From the NCBI GenBank assembly GCA_905201305.1, contig CAJKNS010000018.1, forward strand, positions 1 through 16,431: a stretch of DNA of 16,431 bases. Reading direction: 5' to 3'. The DNA is from an uncultured Eubacteriales bacterium (GTDB lineage: Bacteria > Bacillota > Clostridia > Oscillospirales > Oscillospiraceae). The translations under genes were made by a program, and so were the position numbers. A model generated the notes under the pieces. The model saw only the letters and a program-made list of their open reading frames with translations, was not told the DNA's origin and did not search any database. Positions 1 to 7,193 of this stretch are shown piece after piece (the stretch's first letter is position 1; each line of letters begins with the position of its first letter).

Positions 1-880
1 TGACGGACACCAGCATGATGTTCATGATGCCGATGCCGCCCACCAGCAGCGAGATCGCCGCAATGGCTGTGAGGATGGTGACGACCATGTTCACCATGGA
101 GGTCATCATATCCAGCATTTCGCTCATGCTGGTGACCATGTAGCCCTCATCGGAATTGAGCAGCTCCTGCAGGCCGTTTTCCAGTACGGTCTTTGCTTCG
201 GAAATGTTGTCCTCGCTGGTCACGGTGACAGCGTAGGAGCTGGCGGTGCTGGTCATTGAAACACGGAGCGCCGTGGTGTAGGGCAGCAGAACGATATCAT
301 CGCTGCTGCCCTCCTGATCCGAGGTGTCTGTCATCTTGGCTTCCAGTACGCCCACAATGGTATATTTCTCCGAGCCGATCTTGATGGTCTGGCCCACGGC
401 ATTGCCGCCATAGGCCACACGGCTGATATAGTCGCCCACAACGCAGATCTTCTTGTTGTCGGTCAGATCCACATAGTTGATGCCGCGCCCGACGCGGACG
501 GTGTAGCCGCTCATCCCAAGATAGCTCTCGCTCACGCCCTTGACGGAGGTATTGCTGTAGCTGGTGGCGCCCACCTTCACGGTGCCGTTGATGCTGGCTG
601 TCGGCGACACCGCCTCGAACAGATCCGGGTGGGCATCTACGAGACTGTAAACATCCTCCACCTCCACCGAGCGGGAGCCGTAGCCCATGACCTGCACGCT
701 GATGATATTGGTGCCAAGGTCCGCAAAGCTGGACGCGATGCTCTGGGTCATGCCGTTGCCCAGACCCACGATGACGATGACCGCCGTCACGCCGATGATA
801 ATGCCCAACATGGTGAGGAAGGTGCGGAACTTGTTGCTCCAGATGTTCTGGACAGCCTCGCGGAAGGTCTCATAGATCAT
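1..880 (-). CDS. MacB/FtsX-type ABC transporter permease (3' end beyond window)
   Basis: This is the membrane subunit of a MacB-like ABC exporter; family members use a long extracytoplasmic domain to move peptides, macrolides or lipoproteins in a tripartite or simpler export complex. The 293 readable residues start MIYETFREAVQNIW, followed by a membrane segment at about residues 20-42 (TMLGIIIGVTAVIVIVGLG). A long extracytoplasmic MacB_PCD domain follows, and a second membrane segment (ISLLVGGIGIMNIMLVSV) reaches the window edge. One or more terminal membrane helices must lie outside. The ATG at 880 has AGGAGG at 891-896, 10 bases upstream, and overlaps the preceding stop as ATGA, so translation is coupled. 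Its expected ATPase partner is present here only as a C-terminal remnant (877-1347), so the complex may be non-functional unless another ATPase substitutes. Family assignment is firm; substrate is unknown. Confidence 0.9.
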   Translation of the reverse strand, partial: MIYETFREAVQNIWSNKFRTFLTMLGIIIGVTAVIVIVGLGNGMTQSIASSFADLGTNIISVQVMGYGSRSVEVEDVYSLVDAHPDLFEAVSPTASINGTVKVGATSYSNTSVKGVSESYLGMSGYTVRVGRGINYVDLTDNKKICVVGDYISRVAYGGNAVGQTIKIGSEKYTIVGVLEAKMTDTSDQEGSSDDIVLLPYTTALRVSMTSTASSYAVTVTSEDNISEAKTVLENGLQELLNSDEGYMVTSMSEMLDMMTSMVNMVVTILTAIAAISLLVGGIGIMNIMLVSV

Positions 881-1347
881 GATGCGCTCCCCTCCTGTTC
901 CGTCCTGATCCCGCAGCCGGGCTGCACCACGGCTTCGGGTGCGTGGGCATCGCCGTCGTACACCACACGGCCGTCTTCCAGTCGGATGATGCGCTGGGCC
1001 TGCACGGCAATGGAGTTATCGTGGGTGATGAGCACCACGGTATTGCCCTGCCGGTGCAGCTCCTGCAGGGTGCGAAGGGCGCTTTGATATTGCTCCTTCG
1101 CCGCTTTGGCTTCCTGACGTTCTTTTTCCAGCTTTTCCTCCTGCCGCCCAAGAATGCCGTAGACAAAGCTGGTGATGCCGCCGGACTCCATCCGGTCCAC
1201 ATCCGCCTGCTCGTCCTGAACGCTTTGCTCCAGTGAGGGCAGCATAGATTCCATGGTGTCAATTCGCTGGTTGATGGTCTGAAGCTGCTGCTGCAGGTCA
1301 GATAAATGCGCCAGTTTCTGCCGGAGCGCTTCCAATTCCTTCGACAT
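877..1347 (-). CDS. Chimeric ORF: coiled-coil protein front fused to the C-terminal remnant of a MacB-type ATPase
   Basis: The 156-residue product has two unlike parts. Residues 1 to about 98 (MSKELEALRQKLAHLSDLQ onward) are Gln/Glu/Lys-rich and heptad-like, with a central GGITSFVYGILGRQEEKL segment; this resembles uncharacterised clostridial coiled-coil proteins. From about residue 99 the sequence is the tail of a MacB/LolD-type ATPase: ELHRQGNTVVLITHD contains the H-loop histidine and RIIRLEDGRVVYDG is the usual end strand. Walker A, Q-loop, ABC signature and Walker B are all absent, so it cannot be a working ATPase. The ATG at 1347 is preferred because AGGAGG (1357-1362) lies 9 bases upstream; a TTG at 1356 would be too close to it. 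The end overlaps the permease start as ATGA, which is the normal ATPase-permease junction. The likely origin is a deletion, or an assembly join, bringing two genes together in frame. Confidence 0.75.
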   Translation of the reverse strand: MSKELEALRQKLAHLSDLQQQLQTINQRIDTMESMLPSLEQSVQDEQADVDRMESGGITSFVYGILGRQEEKLEKERQEAKAAKEQYQSALRTLQELHRQGNTVVLITHDNSIAVQAQRIIRLEDGRVVYDGDAHAPEAVVQPGCGIRTEQEGSAS

Positions 1348-1371
1348 GGGAATCAACCTCCTGTTTTCGAT

Positions 1372-1400
1372 ATTATATCGTATAAATCCTGCGCTGTAAA
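1372..1400 (-). promoter_or_regulatory. Sigma-A promoter of the leftward chimera-permease unit
   Basis: Read on the minus strand, TTTACA (1395-1400), a 17-base spacer and a perfect TATAAT (1372-1377) precede the AGGAGG and the ATG at 1347. The predicted start near 1365 gives a leader of only about 18 bases. The promoter matches the coiled-coil half of the downstream ORF as its natural gene front; this is inference. Confidence 0.8.
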
Positions 1401-1453
1401 TAAAATGGATGAATTCTTAAAGCATATTTTACTTTTTCCTCGGATATATTGTC

Positions 1454-1510
1454 TATAGATGCGGAATTCCGTTTTATTTTGAAACAGAAATGCGAGAATT
1501 CGCGTCTATA
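1454..1510. repeat. Imperfect inverted repeat between divergent promoters
   Basis: The left arm TATAGATGCGGAATTC (1454-1469) and right arm GAATTCGCGTCTATA (1496-1510) are reverse complements apart from one extra base and one mismatch, with a 26-base spacer. The left arm also contains the perfect palindrome CGGAATTCCG (1462-1471). It lies upstream of both the leftward and rightward promoters, so it could be a shared operator. No regulator gene is next to it, and the rest of the 1401-1524 stretch is AT-rich without an obvious gene. Confidence 0.4.
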
Positions 1511-1524
1511 TCAATAAGAAAGAA

Positions 1525-1553
1525 TTGCAATAACCGGTCGTATTTTGTATAAT
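1525..1553 (+). promoter_or_regulatory. Sigma-A promoter of the VanW-cdd operon
   Basis: TTGCAA (1525-1530), a 17-base spacer and a perfect TATAAT (1548-1553) lie about 55 bases before the chosen start codon at 1609. The predicted transcription start is near 1560, which makes initiation of translation at the upstream ATG (1573) unlikely because little leader would remain and no good ribosome site precedes it. Confidence 0.8.
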
Positions 1554-1608
1554 AATACCTATCGTTTGGAAAATGAACCCCATGCTTTCCATCGGAAAGG
1601 AGAAGCCT

Positions 1609-3723
1609 ATGTCACCCGAACACAATCAGGCGAAGGAAACACCGGAGGAGTCCCGGGGCTATATTCCTCAGGTTCATCTGGAACCGGAGCAGCCCATAGA
1701 ATCGGAGCATAGCCTGCCCGATTCAAACGCGGACGATGCACCGCTGCCGGAGCAGTCGCCGTTTGAACATATGCAGTCCCAGCAGGAGCCGGAAATTCCG
1801 GAGCCTGTTATCCCAGAACAGCCGGAAGAAGCAGATGTACCCCAGGAGCCGGAGAGACCAATTCCGACGGAAGAACCCATAATCATCCCGCCGGTTCCTC
1901 CAACACCCCAGGAGCCGGAGCCTGCCGCGGACGAACCACAGAAGCCAAAGAAAAAGAAGCTGTTTATTGCGCTGACGTGCCTGTTTGTGGTGCTGGCATT
2001 GGCAATCATCGGCGGCATCAGCTATGTTTATTTTGTGATTAAACCCTATGAGCGCTATGATAAAATCATGCCCAACGTCTACTGCGCCGGCATCAATCTG
2101 GGCGGCATGACCAAGGAAGAGGCAAAGGATGCCATTGAAGAGGCGCTCCGCTCCCCTTCTAACACCGTTAACGTGATTCTTCCTGATGGCACCTATACCT
2201 TCCGCCCGGAGCAGGAGGGCGTGACGCTGAATGCCGATGCGGTGGCAGACCGGGCATATCGCTACCAGCGCGGCGACACCAGCGCTTACGGCATGTATCG
2301 CGCCTATCGCAGTGCCAAAGCCACGGAATACCGGCTGAGCGCAGAGACGGAATTGGTCTATAGCCAGGAGGACATTCAGAAAAAGGCGGAGGAAATTTCC
2401 GAGGAAACCTATATTGCCCCCACGGAAACGACGGCTTCCTATGATGAAACGACCCATACCGTCACCATGACCCTGGGCACCCCCGGGCGGGTGATCGAGG
2501 CGGAAACCATTGCCCAGGCGGTGGACAACGCCTTTGCAAGTCTGGATTTTTCCGATATTACGCTGGACTATGACAAGGTGGAAATCGACACCAAGGCAAT
2601 CCGGCGGCTTGCCAATCAGTGCGCCAGGGATTATGGGTCCGAGCCGGTGGAGCCATGGGTCTATGCCGACGCCGAGGTGCATACCATTGATGTTACCATG
2701 GGACAGCCCGGCTATACCCTGGACCCCAATGCGCTCTATGACATGGCAAAAGCCAAGGTGGAGTCCGGGGAATACGGCGCCGTTTCTCAGACGCTGACGG
2801 AGGTTTTGCCCACTGACGTGGACATCACCGATGCCTATCATGAGCTTGCCTGCGATCCAACGGAACCCTATTATGCCTATGGCGATGTGCAGGAGGGCTA
2901 TGACGGCTATACCCTGGACTGGGAGATGGCGATTGATGAAATTATGAACACCCCCTGGGGTGAAATGGTCAGCATTCCCATGACTGCGGTGCATCCGGAA
3001 CGAACTGCCGACGAAATCCGCGCAGTGCTGTTCCGGGATCAGCTTTCCACGTTCTCCTCTCCCCACACTGCCAACAGTGGACGGACTGCCAATCTGAAGC
3101 TGGCATGCAGCGCCATCAACGGCACGGTCATCAATCCCGGCGAGACATTTTCGTTTAACAGCGTAGTCGGCGAACGAACCGCTGCCAAGGGCTATCAGAA
3201 GGCAACGGTGTATGTGGGCAGCAATTCCGTAGAGGAAGCCGGCGGCGGCATTTGTCAGGTGGCGTCCACAGTATATGATGCGGCGCTGTATGCGGATTTG
3301 GAGATTACGGAGCGCGCTCCCCACACGTTCTTTGTCACCTATGTAAGCGGCGGACTGGACGCAACGGTCTATTGGGGCTCTCAGGACTTCTGCTTCCGGA
3401 ATAACACCGACTATCCCATTCGTGTGGATGCATGGGTTTCCGGCGGCTATGTGACCATCTCCATTTACGGCACAAAGACAAACGACAACTATGTGGAGCT
3501 GGACTATTCCAGACTGTCCACCACCCCCTACAGCACGGTAACCGAGTATGACAGCTCTCTGCCCTCCGGTACTACCAAGGAAAAAACCTATCCCTATACC
3601 GGCTACACCTATGAAGCCTATCAGTATGTCTACAGCGGCGACGGCACCCTGCTGGAGACCAACTATCTGGGCAAGAGCACCTATAAAAAGCGTGACCGGG
3701 TGATTGTGGTGGGAACCGGCTAG
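1609..3723 (+). CDS. Membrane-anchored VanW/YoaR-domain cell wall protein
   Basis: The 704-residue protein has a Pro/Glu-rich cytoplasmic N-terminus (dense at about residues 60-110), a Lys-rich stop (KPKKKK), one membrane segment at about 118-140, and a large external part. That part carries YoaR-like putative peptidoglycan-binding repeats (for example around TLGTPGRVIEAETI and TMGQPGYTLDPNAL), then a VanW domain at about 475-620 with the conserved GGGICQVAS block at 545-553. The C-terminal end (about 630-704) is Tyr/Thr-rich and closes with KKRDRVIVVGT. Families of this type are associated with the cell wall and found beside glycopeptide resistance genes, but the VanW biochemical role is not settled; no resistance claim is made. 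The ATG at 1609 has AAAGGAG (1596-1602) at good spacing. Cytidine deaminase follows 14 bases after the stop, so both share one transcript. The long N-terminal tail is more extended than in short VanW proteins. Confidence 0.9.
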   Translation: MSPEHNQAKETPEESRGYIPQVHLEPEQPIESEHSLPDSNADDAPLPEQSPFEHMQSQQEPEIPEPVIPEQPEEADVPQEPERPIPTEEPIIIPPVPPTPQEPEPAADEPQKPKKKKLFIALTCLFVVLALAIIGGISYVYFVIKPYERYDKIMPNVYCAGINLGGMTKEEAKDAIEEALRSPSNTVNVILPDGTYTFRPEQEGVTLNADAVADRAYRYQRGDTSAYGMYRAYRSAKATEYRLSAETELVYSQEDIQKKAEEISEETYIAPTETTASYDETTHTVTMTLGTPGRVIEAETIAQAVDNAFASLDFSDITLDYDKVEIDTKAIRRLANQCARDYGSEPVEPWVYADAEVHTIDVTMGQPGYTLDPNALYDMAKAKVESGEYGAVSQTLTEVLPTDVDITDAYHELACDPTEPYYAYGDVQEGYDGYTLDWEMAIDEIMNTPWGEMVSIPMTAVHPERTADEIRAVLFRDQLSTFSSPHTANSGRTANLKLACSAINGTVINPGETFSFNSVVGERTAAKGYQKATVYVGSNSVEEAGGGICQVASTVYDAALYADLEITERAPHTFFVTYVSGGLDATVYWGSQDFCFRNNTDYPIRVDAWVSGGYVTISIYGTKTNDNYVELDYSRLSTTPYSTVTEYDSSLPSGTTKEKTYPYTGYTYEAYQYVYSGDGTLLETNYLGKSTYKKRDRVIVVGTG

Positions 3724-3737
3724 AAAGGAGTATCTCC

Positions 3738-4151
3738 ATGACAAAGGAAGAACTGGTTTCACTTGCGATGGAAGCCATGACCCATGCCTATGTGCCCTAT
3801 TCCGGCTATAAGGTCGGCGCGGCGCTGCTCACCTCCGACGGACGGGTCTATCAGGGCTGCAACATCGAAAACGCATCCTATACCCCCACGGTCTGCGCGG
3901 AACGGACGGCATTTTTCAAGGCGGTTTACGACGGTGTTCGGGAGTTTTCCGCCATTGCGGTGGTAGGCGGCAAAAACGGTGAAATCACCGGATTTTTCCC
4001 GCCCTGTGGCGTCTGCCGTCAGGTAATGCGGGAGTTTTGTGGAGACGACTTTACGGTTTATTTTGGCGGCGCAAACGGCGAGATTATGACCCTGACCTTA
4101 AAGGACATTCTCCCCTACAGCTTCTCGGCATCGGAATACATGCAGGACTGA
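3738..4151 (+). CDS. cdd: Cytidine deaminase
   Basis: This 137-residue enzyme deaminates cytidine and deoxycytidine to uridine and deoxyuridine in pyrimidine salvage, in the cytoplasm. The zinc site is complete: C53-A-E55 (in TVCAERTAFF) supplies one Cys ligand and the proton-shuttling Glu, and P89-C90-G-V-C93 supplies the other two Cys ligands. The substrate-binding N42-x-E44-N45 (GCNIENASY) is also present. Length is typical of the small tetrameric bacterial form. An AAAGGAG (3724-3730) 7 bases before the ATG supports the start. It is second in an operon with the VanW protein and ends at a strong terminator, 183 bases before a BMP nucleoside-binding lipoprotein. In lactococci and streptococci cdd is likewise linked to BMP-type nucleoside importers, which supports a salvage role here. 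Confidence 0.97.
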   Translation: MTKEELVSLAMEAMTHAYVPYSGYKVGAALLTSDGRVYQGCNIENASYTPTVCAERTAFFKAVYDGVREFSAIAVVGGKNGEITGFFPPCGVCRQVMREFCGDDFTVYFGGANGEIMTLTLKDILPYSFSASEYMQD

Positions 4152-4164
4152 TTTCACGGCATTT

Positions 4165-4198
4165 GACCCGGACTTTACAAAGAGTCCGGGTCGTTTTA
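4165..4198 (+). terminator. Intrinsic terminator after cdd
   Basis: A perfect 10-bp stem GACCCGGACT (4165-4174) / AGTCCGGGTC (4183-4192) with an 8-base loop is followed by GTTTTAT. It begins 13 bases after the cdd stop and separates this operon from the BMP gene. Confidence 0.88.
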
Positions 4199-4233
4199 TC
4201 GGAAATATACAAAAATGCTCCGATTTGACTGAA

Positions 4234-4269
4234 AAAAATCAACGGAAATGAAAATTCATGTTGATTTTT
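4234..4269. repeat. AT-rich nested palindrome upstream of the BMP gene
   Basis: AAAAATCAAC (4234-4243) pairs with GTTGATTTTT (4260-4269), and inside it ATGAA (4248-4252) pairs with TTCAT (4255-4259), leaving GGAA as the only unpaired block apart from the AA loop. The right arm overlaps a plausible -35 (TTGATT, 4261-4266). It could be an operator controlling nucleoside uptake or a weak second terminator; sequence alone cannot decide. Confidence 0.45.
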
Positions 4270-4289
4270 CCTTAAGAGTGTGTAAGAAT
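4261..4289 (+). promoter_or_regulatory. Possible extended -10 promoter of the BMP gene
   Basis: TTGATT (4261-4266), a 17-base spacer and AAGAAT (4284-4289) with a TG two bases upstream (4281-4282) form a moderate extended -10 promoter. It would start transcription near 4296, about 39 bases before the ATG. An alternative -35, TTGACT at 4225-4230, has no good -10 at the right distance. The terminator after cdd means a promoter must exist somewhere in 4199-4334. Confidence 0.4.
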
Positions 4290-4334
4290 AGGGGAGCGAT
4301 AGAATGTCGCAAATTTTTTTGGAGGTTGAATTAC

Positions 4335-5471
4335 ATGAAGAGAATCACTGCGCTTGTTCTTGCTGCGGTCATGATGCTGGCAATGCTCTCTGGCTGCGGA
4401 TCTTCCGATGGCAGCGCTGCCGCTTCTTCCGCTGCCGGCTCCACTGCCGCTGCTGCTGAGGCTGGCTCTGGCACCGAGACTGCTTCTGGCACCGATAAGA
4501 TCGCCCTTGTTACCGACGTTGGCAACATCGACGACGAGTCCTTTAACCAGACCTGCTATGAGGCTATGGTTGCCTATGGCAAGGACCACAACATCGAGAC
4601 CACTTATTACAAGCCCACCGAGGACACCACCGACGCCCGTGTGACTTCCATCACCCAGGCTGTCAACGAGGGCGCTACCGTCATCGTAATGCCCGGCTAC
4701 CTGTTCGGCGAGGCAATCGGTCAGACTCAGGATCAGTACCCCAACGTAAAGTTCATCGCGGTTGACGTTGGTGAGAGCGATCTGGGCGACACCACTCTGG
4801 CAAAGAACACCCACACCATGGTCTTCCACGAGGAGCAGGCCGGCTATCTGGCAGGCTATGCTGCCGTGATGGAAGGCTACACCAAGCTGGGCTACCTGGG
4901 CGGCATGGCTGTTCCCGCTGTTCAGCGCTATGGCTACGGCTACATCCAGGGCATCAACGACGCCGCAAACGAGAAGGGCGTAGACGTTGAGATCAAGTAC
5001 ACCTACGGCGGTCAGTTCTTCGGCGACGCTACCATCACTGCTAAGATGGAGGGCTGGTATTCCGAGGGCACTGAGGTTGTGTTTGCTTGCGGCGGCGGCA
5101 TCTATACTTCCGCTGTTGAGGCTGCCAACAAGTACAAGGGCAAGGTCATCGGCGTTGACGTTGACCAGTCCAGCATCGATCCCTGCATCATCACCTCTGC
5201 TATGAAGGGCCTGTATGCAGCTACCTACAATGCGCTGGATACCTATTTTAACGGTCAGTGGGACACCATCGGCGGCACTCTGTCCTCCCTGTCCCTGACT
5301 GAGGGCGACTATGTTGGTCTGCCCACCGATACCTGGAGCATGAAGAACTTCACCGTTGACGATTACAACGCTCTGGTTGAGAAGATCAAGTCCGGCGAGG
5401 TTACCATCTCCGATTCCATCGACGACTATCCTGCTGTTGGCGATCACTGCACGCTGACTGTTGTCGAGTAA
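4335..5471 (+). CDS. BMP family (PnrA-like) nucleoside-binding lipoprotein of an ABC importer
   Basis: The 378-residue product is a lipid-anchored substrate-binding protein that captures nucleosides outside the membrane for the ATPase/permease complex encoded just downstream. It starts with a short signal peptide (MKRITALVLAAVMMLAML) and lipobox LSGC with the lipidated Cys at residue 21. A low-complexity Ser/Ala/Gly/Glu/Thr linker follows to about residue 54. The PnrA/BMP fold begins at KIALVTDVGNIDDESFNQ (55-72), the family's signature N-terminal motif. The ATG at 4335 has TTTGGAGG (4318-4325) about 9 bases upstream; an in-frame ATG at 4248 would put a hydrophilic extension before the signal peptide and is rejected. 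Codons are visibly skewed (GCT, GTT, GGC, AAG, GAG) compared with neighbours, as in highly expressed genes. Its own promoter region and terminator suggest it is made in excess over the transporter. Confidence 0.93.
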   Translation: MKRITALVLAAVMMLAMLSGCGSSDGSAAASSAAGSTAAAAEAGSGTETASGTDKIALVTDVGNIDDESFNQTCYEAMVAYGKDHNIETTYYKPTEDTTDARVTSITQAVNEGATVIVMPGYLFGEAIGQTQDQYPNVKFIAVDVGESDLGDTTLAKNTHTMVFHEEQAGYLAGYAAVMEGYTKLGYLGGMAVPAVQRYGYGYIQGINDAANEKGVDVEIKYTYGGQFFGDATITAKMEGWYSEGTEVVFACGGGIYTSAVEAANKYKGKVIGVDVDQSSIDPCIITSAMKGLYAATYNALDTYFNGQWDTIGGTLSSLSLTEGDYVGLPTDTWSMKNFTVDDYNALVEKIKSGEVTISDSIDDYPAVGDHCTLTVVE

Positions 5472-5489
5472 TCTTCTTTGAAAGAATGT

Positions 5490-5525
5490 TTCCCGCTGCC
5501 GAGTTTTGGCAGCGGGAACTTTTTT
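5490..5525 (+). terminator. Intrinsic terminator between the BMP gene and the ABC operon
   Basis: An 11-bp perfect stem TTCCCGCTGCC (5490-5500) / GGCAGCGGGAA (5508-5518) with a 7-base loop is followed by C and six T. It starts 19 bases after the BMP stop and should end most BMP transcripts. Confidence 0.92.
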
Positions 5526-5589
5526 ACGCGATTTTGTGGGGATTGTCGTTTCATGGCGGATAAAACCGGGACAAAGCCAAAGGATTTCC

Positions 5590-5618
5590 TTGCATTTTGC
5601 CACAAGAATCAATATAAT
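5590..5618 (+). promoter_or_regulatory. Sigma-A promoter of the ABC ATPase-permease operon
   Basis: TTGCAT (5590-5595), a 17-base spacer and a perfect TATAAT (5613-5618) lie about 37 bases before the chosen start. It closely resembles the VanW promoter in -35 and spacing. The transporter genes can therefore be expressed independently of the BMP gene. Confidence 0.8.
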
Positions 5619-5654
5619 AAGAGATGCATTATATAAACGAGGGAGATGATGTGC

Positions 5655-7193
5655 ATGAGCGATTATGTCATTGAAATGCTGAACATCACCAAGGAATTCC
5701 CGGGAATCAAGGCAAATGATAACATCACTCTGCAGCTGAGAAAAGGAGAGGTTCATGCGCTTCTGGGCGAAAACGGCGCTGGCAAGTCGACCCTGATGAG
5801 CGTTCTCTTCGGACTTTATCAGCCGGAATCCGGCACCATCAAAAAAGACGGTCAGGTGGTTGAGATCAAAAATCCCAACGACGCCACGGCTTTGCATATC
5901 GGCATGGTGCATCAGCATTTCAAGCTGGTGGAATGCTTTACCGTATTGGACAACATTATTCTGGGCTGTGAGCCCAGCAAGCATGGCTTTATCAACCGGA
6001 AGGAAGCCAGAAAAAAGGTAGTGGAGCTGTCGGAGCGCTACGGTCTGAAGGTGGACCCCGATGCAAAGATCGAGGATATCTCCGTTGGCATGCAGCAGAG
6101 AGTTGAGATCCTCAAGATGCTCTACCGGGAGAATGAAATTCTGATTTTTGACGAGCCTACCGCAGTGCTTACCCCCCAGGAGATCGACGAGCTCATGGAG
6201 ATCATGCGCAGCTTCACCCGTGAGGGCAAGAGCATTCTGTTTATCACCCATAAGCTGGCGGAGATTATGGCAGGGGATCGCTGCACCGTACTCCGGAAGG
6301 GCAAGTGCACCGGCACCGTTGAGATCAAAAACACCAACGCTCAGGAGCTTTCCCGAATGATGGTAGGGCGCGATGTTCAGCTTACCGTTTCCAAGCAGGA
6401 CAGCCATCCCGGCGATGCAATTTTGAAGGTAGACGGGCTGACGGTTCCCTCCAAGCTGCATAAGAACGATGCAGTTAAAAACGCCTCTCTGGAGGTTCGC
6501 AGCGGTGAGATTGTCTGTCTTGCCGGCATCGAGGGCAACGGTCAGACGGAGTTCGTCTATGCGGTAACGGGACTCGAGAAGCCCACAGCCGGCACCATTA
6601 CCCTGATGGGTCAGAATATTACCTCCGCATCCATCCGTACCCGCAGCAAAACCGGTATGAGCCACATTCCCGAGGACCGGCATAAGCACGGTCTGGTACT
6701 GGATTATACTTTGGAGGAAAACCTGGTGCTCCAGCGCTATTGGGAGCCCCAGTTCCAGAATCACGGTGTAATTCGCCGGGATGCAGTGCGGGAATATGCC
6801 AATCGTTTGATCGACGAGTATGACGTTCGCTCCGGTCAGGGACCCGTGACCACCGCTCGATCCATGTCCGGCGGCAACCAGCAGAAGGCGATCATTGCCC
6901 GGGAGCTGGATAAGAATCCCGAGCTTCTGGTGGCGGTTCAGCCCACCCGCGGTCTGGACGTAGGAGCCATTGAGAACATCCATCGTCAGCTGGTGGCACA
7001 GCGGGACGCCGGTAAGGCAGTGCTGCTGGTTTCTCTGGAGCTGGACGAGGTTATGAACCTCTCTGACCGCATTCTGGTGATGTATGAGGGCGAAATCGTA
7101 GGCGAATTCAACCCCAAGACCACCGATGTGCAGACGCTTGGTCTTTATATGTCCGGCGCAAAGCGCGGTCATAAATTTGAGGAGGTGTCCTGA
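5655..7193 (+). CDS. Duplicated ATPase subunit of a BMP-type nucleoside ABC importer
   Basis: The 512-residue protein holds two ABC domains that drive nucleoside import from the cytoplasmic face. Domain 1 is complete: Walker A GENGAGKST (38-46), a signature-like SVGMQQ (143-148) and Walker B ILIFDEPT (162-169). Domain 2 is degenerate in the way typical of this family: GIEGNGQTE (291-299) replaces Walker A and lacks the Lys, while the signature MSGGNQQ (404-410) is canonical and Q429 in VAVQPTRG replaces the catalytic Glu. Thus only one of the two sites is expected to hydrolyse ATP efficiently; this follows from family knowledge. GAGGGAG (5639-5645) is 9 bases before ATG 5655, so this start is preferred over ATGs at 5646 and 5649. 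The stop overlaps the next start as TGATG. Closest functional models are NupO of Bacillus subtilis and NupA of Lactococcus. Confidence 0.95.
   Translation: MSDYVIEMLNITKEFPGIKANDNITLQLRKGEVHALLGENGAGKSTLMSVLFGLYQPESGTIKKDGQVVEIKNPNDATALHIGMVHQHFKLVECFTVLDNIILGCEPSKHGFINRKEARKKVVELSERYGLKVDPDAKIEDISVGMQQRVEILKMLYRENEILIFDEPTAVLTPQEIDELMEIMRSFTREGKSILFITHKLAEIMAGDRCTVLRKGKCTGTVEIKNTNAQELSRMMVGRDVQLTVSKQDSHPGDAILKVDGLTVPSKLHKNDAVKNASLEVRSGEIVCLAGIEGNGQTEFVYAVTGLEKPTAGTITLMGQNITSASIRTRSKTGMSHIPEDRHKHGLVLDYTLEENLVLQRYWEPQFQNHGVIRRDAVREYANRLIDEYDVRSGQGPVTTARSMSGGNQQKAIIARELDKNPELLVAVQPTRGLDVGAIENIHRQLVAQRDAGKAVLLVSLELDEVMNLSDRILVMYEGEIVGEFNPKTTDVQTLGLYMSGAKRGHKFEEVS

Noticed and set aside
1573..1608. 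Upstream start ATG 1573 for the VanW protein
   Set aside because: It lacks a ribosome site and sits within about 15 bases of the predicted transcription start; ATG 1609 has AAAGGAG at good spacing.
1723..3762. Very long minus-strand ORF (679 codons) opposite the VanW gene
   Set aside because: Its translation has no recognisable domain or credible ribosome site, while the plus strand encodes an obvious VanW/YoaR protein and the start of cdd; it is a codon-bias shadow.
5526..5589. Riboswitch or leader RNA before the ATPase operon, and likewise before the BMP gene (4199-4334)
   Set aside because: I see no purine, preQ1 or other known aptamer core in either stretch, and the predicted leaders after the promoters are too short to fold into one.
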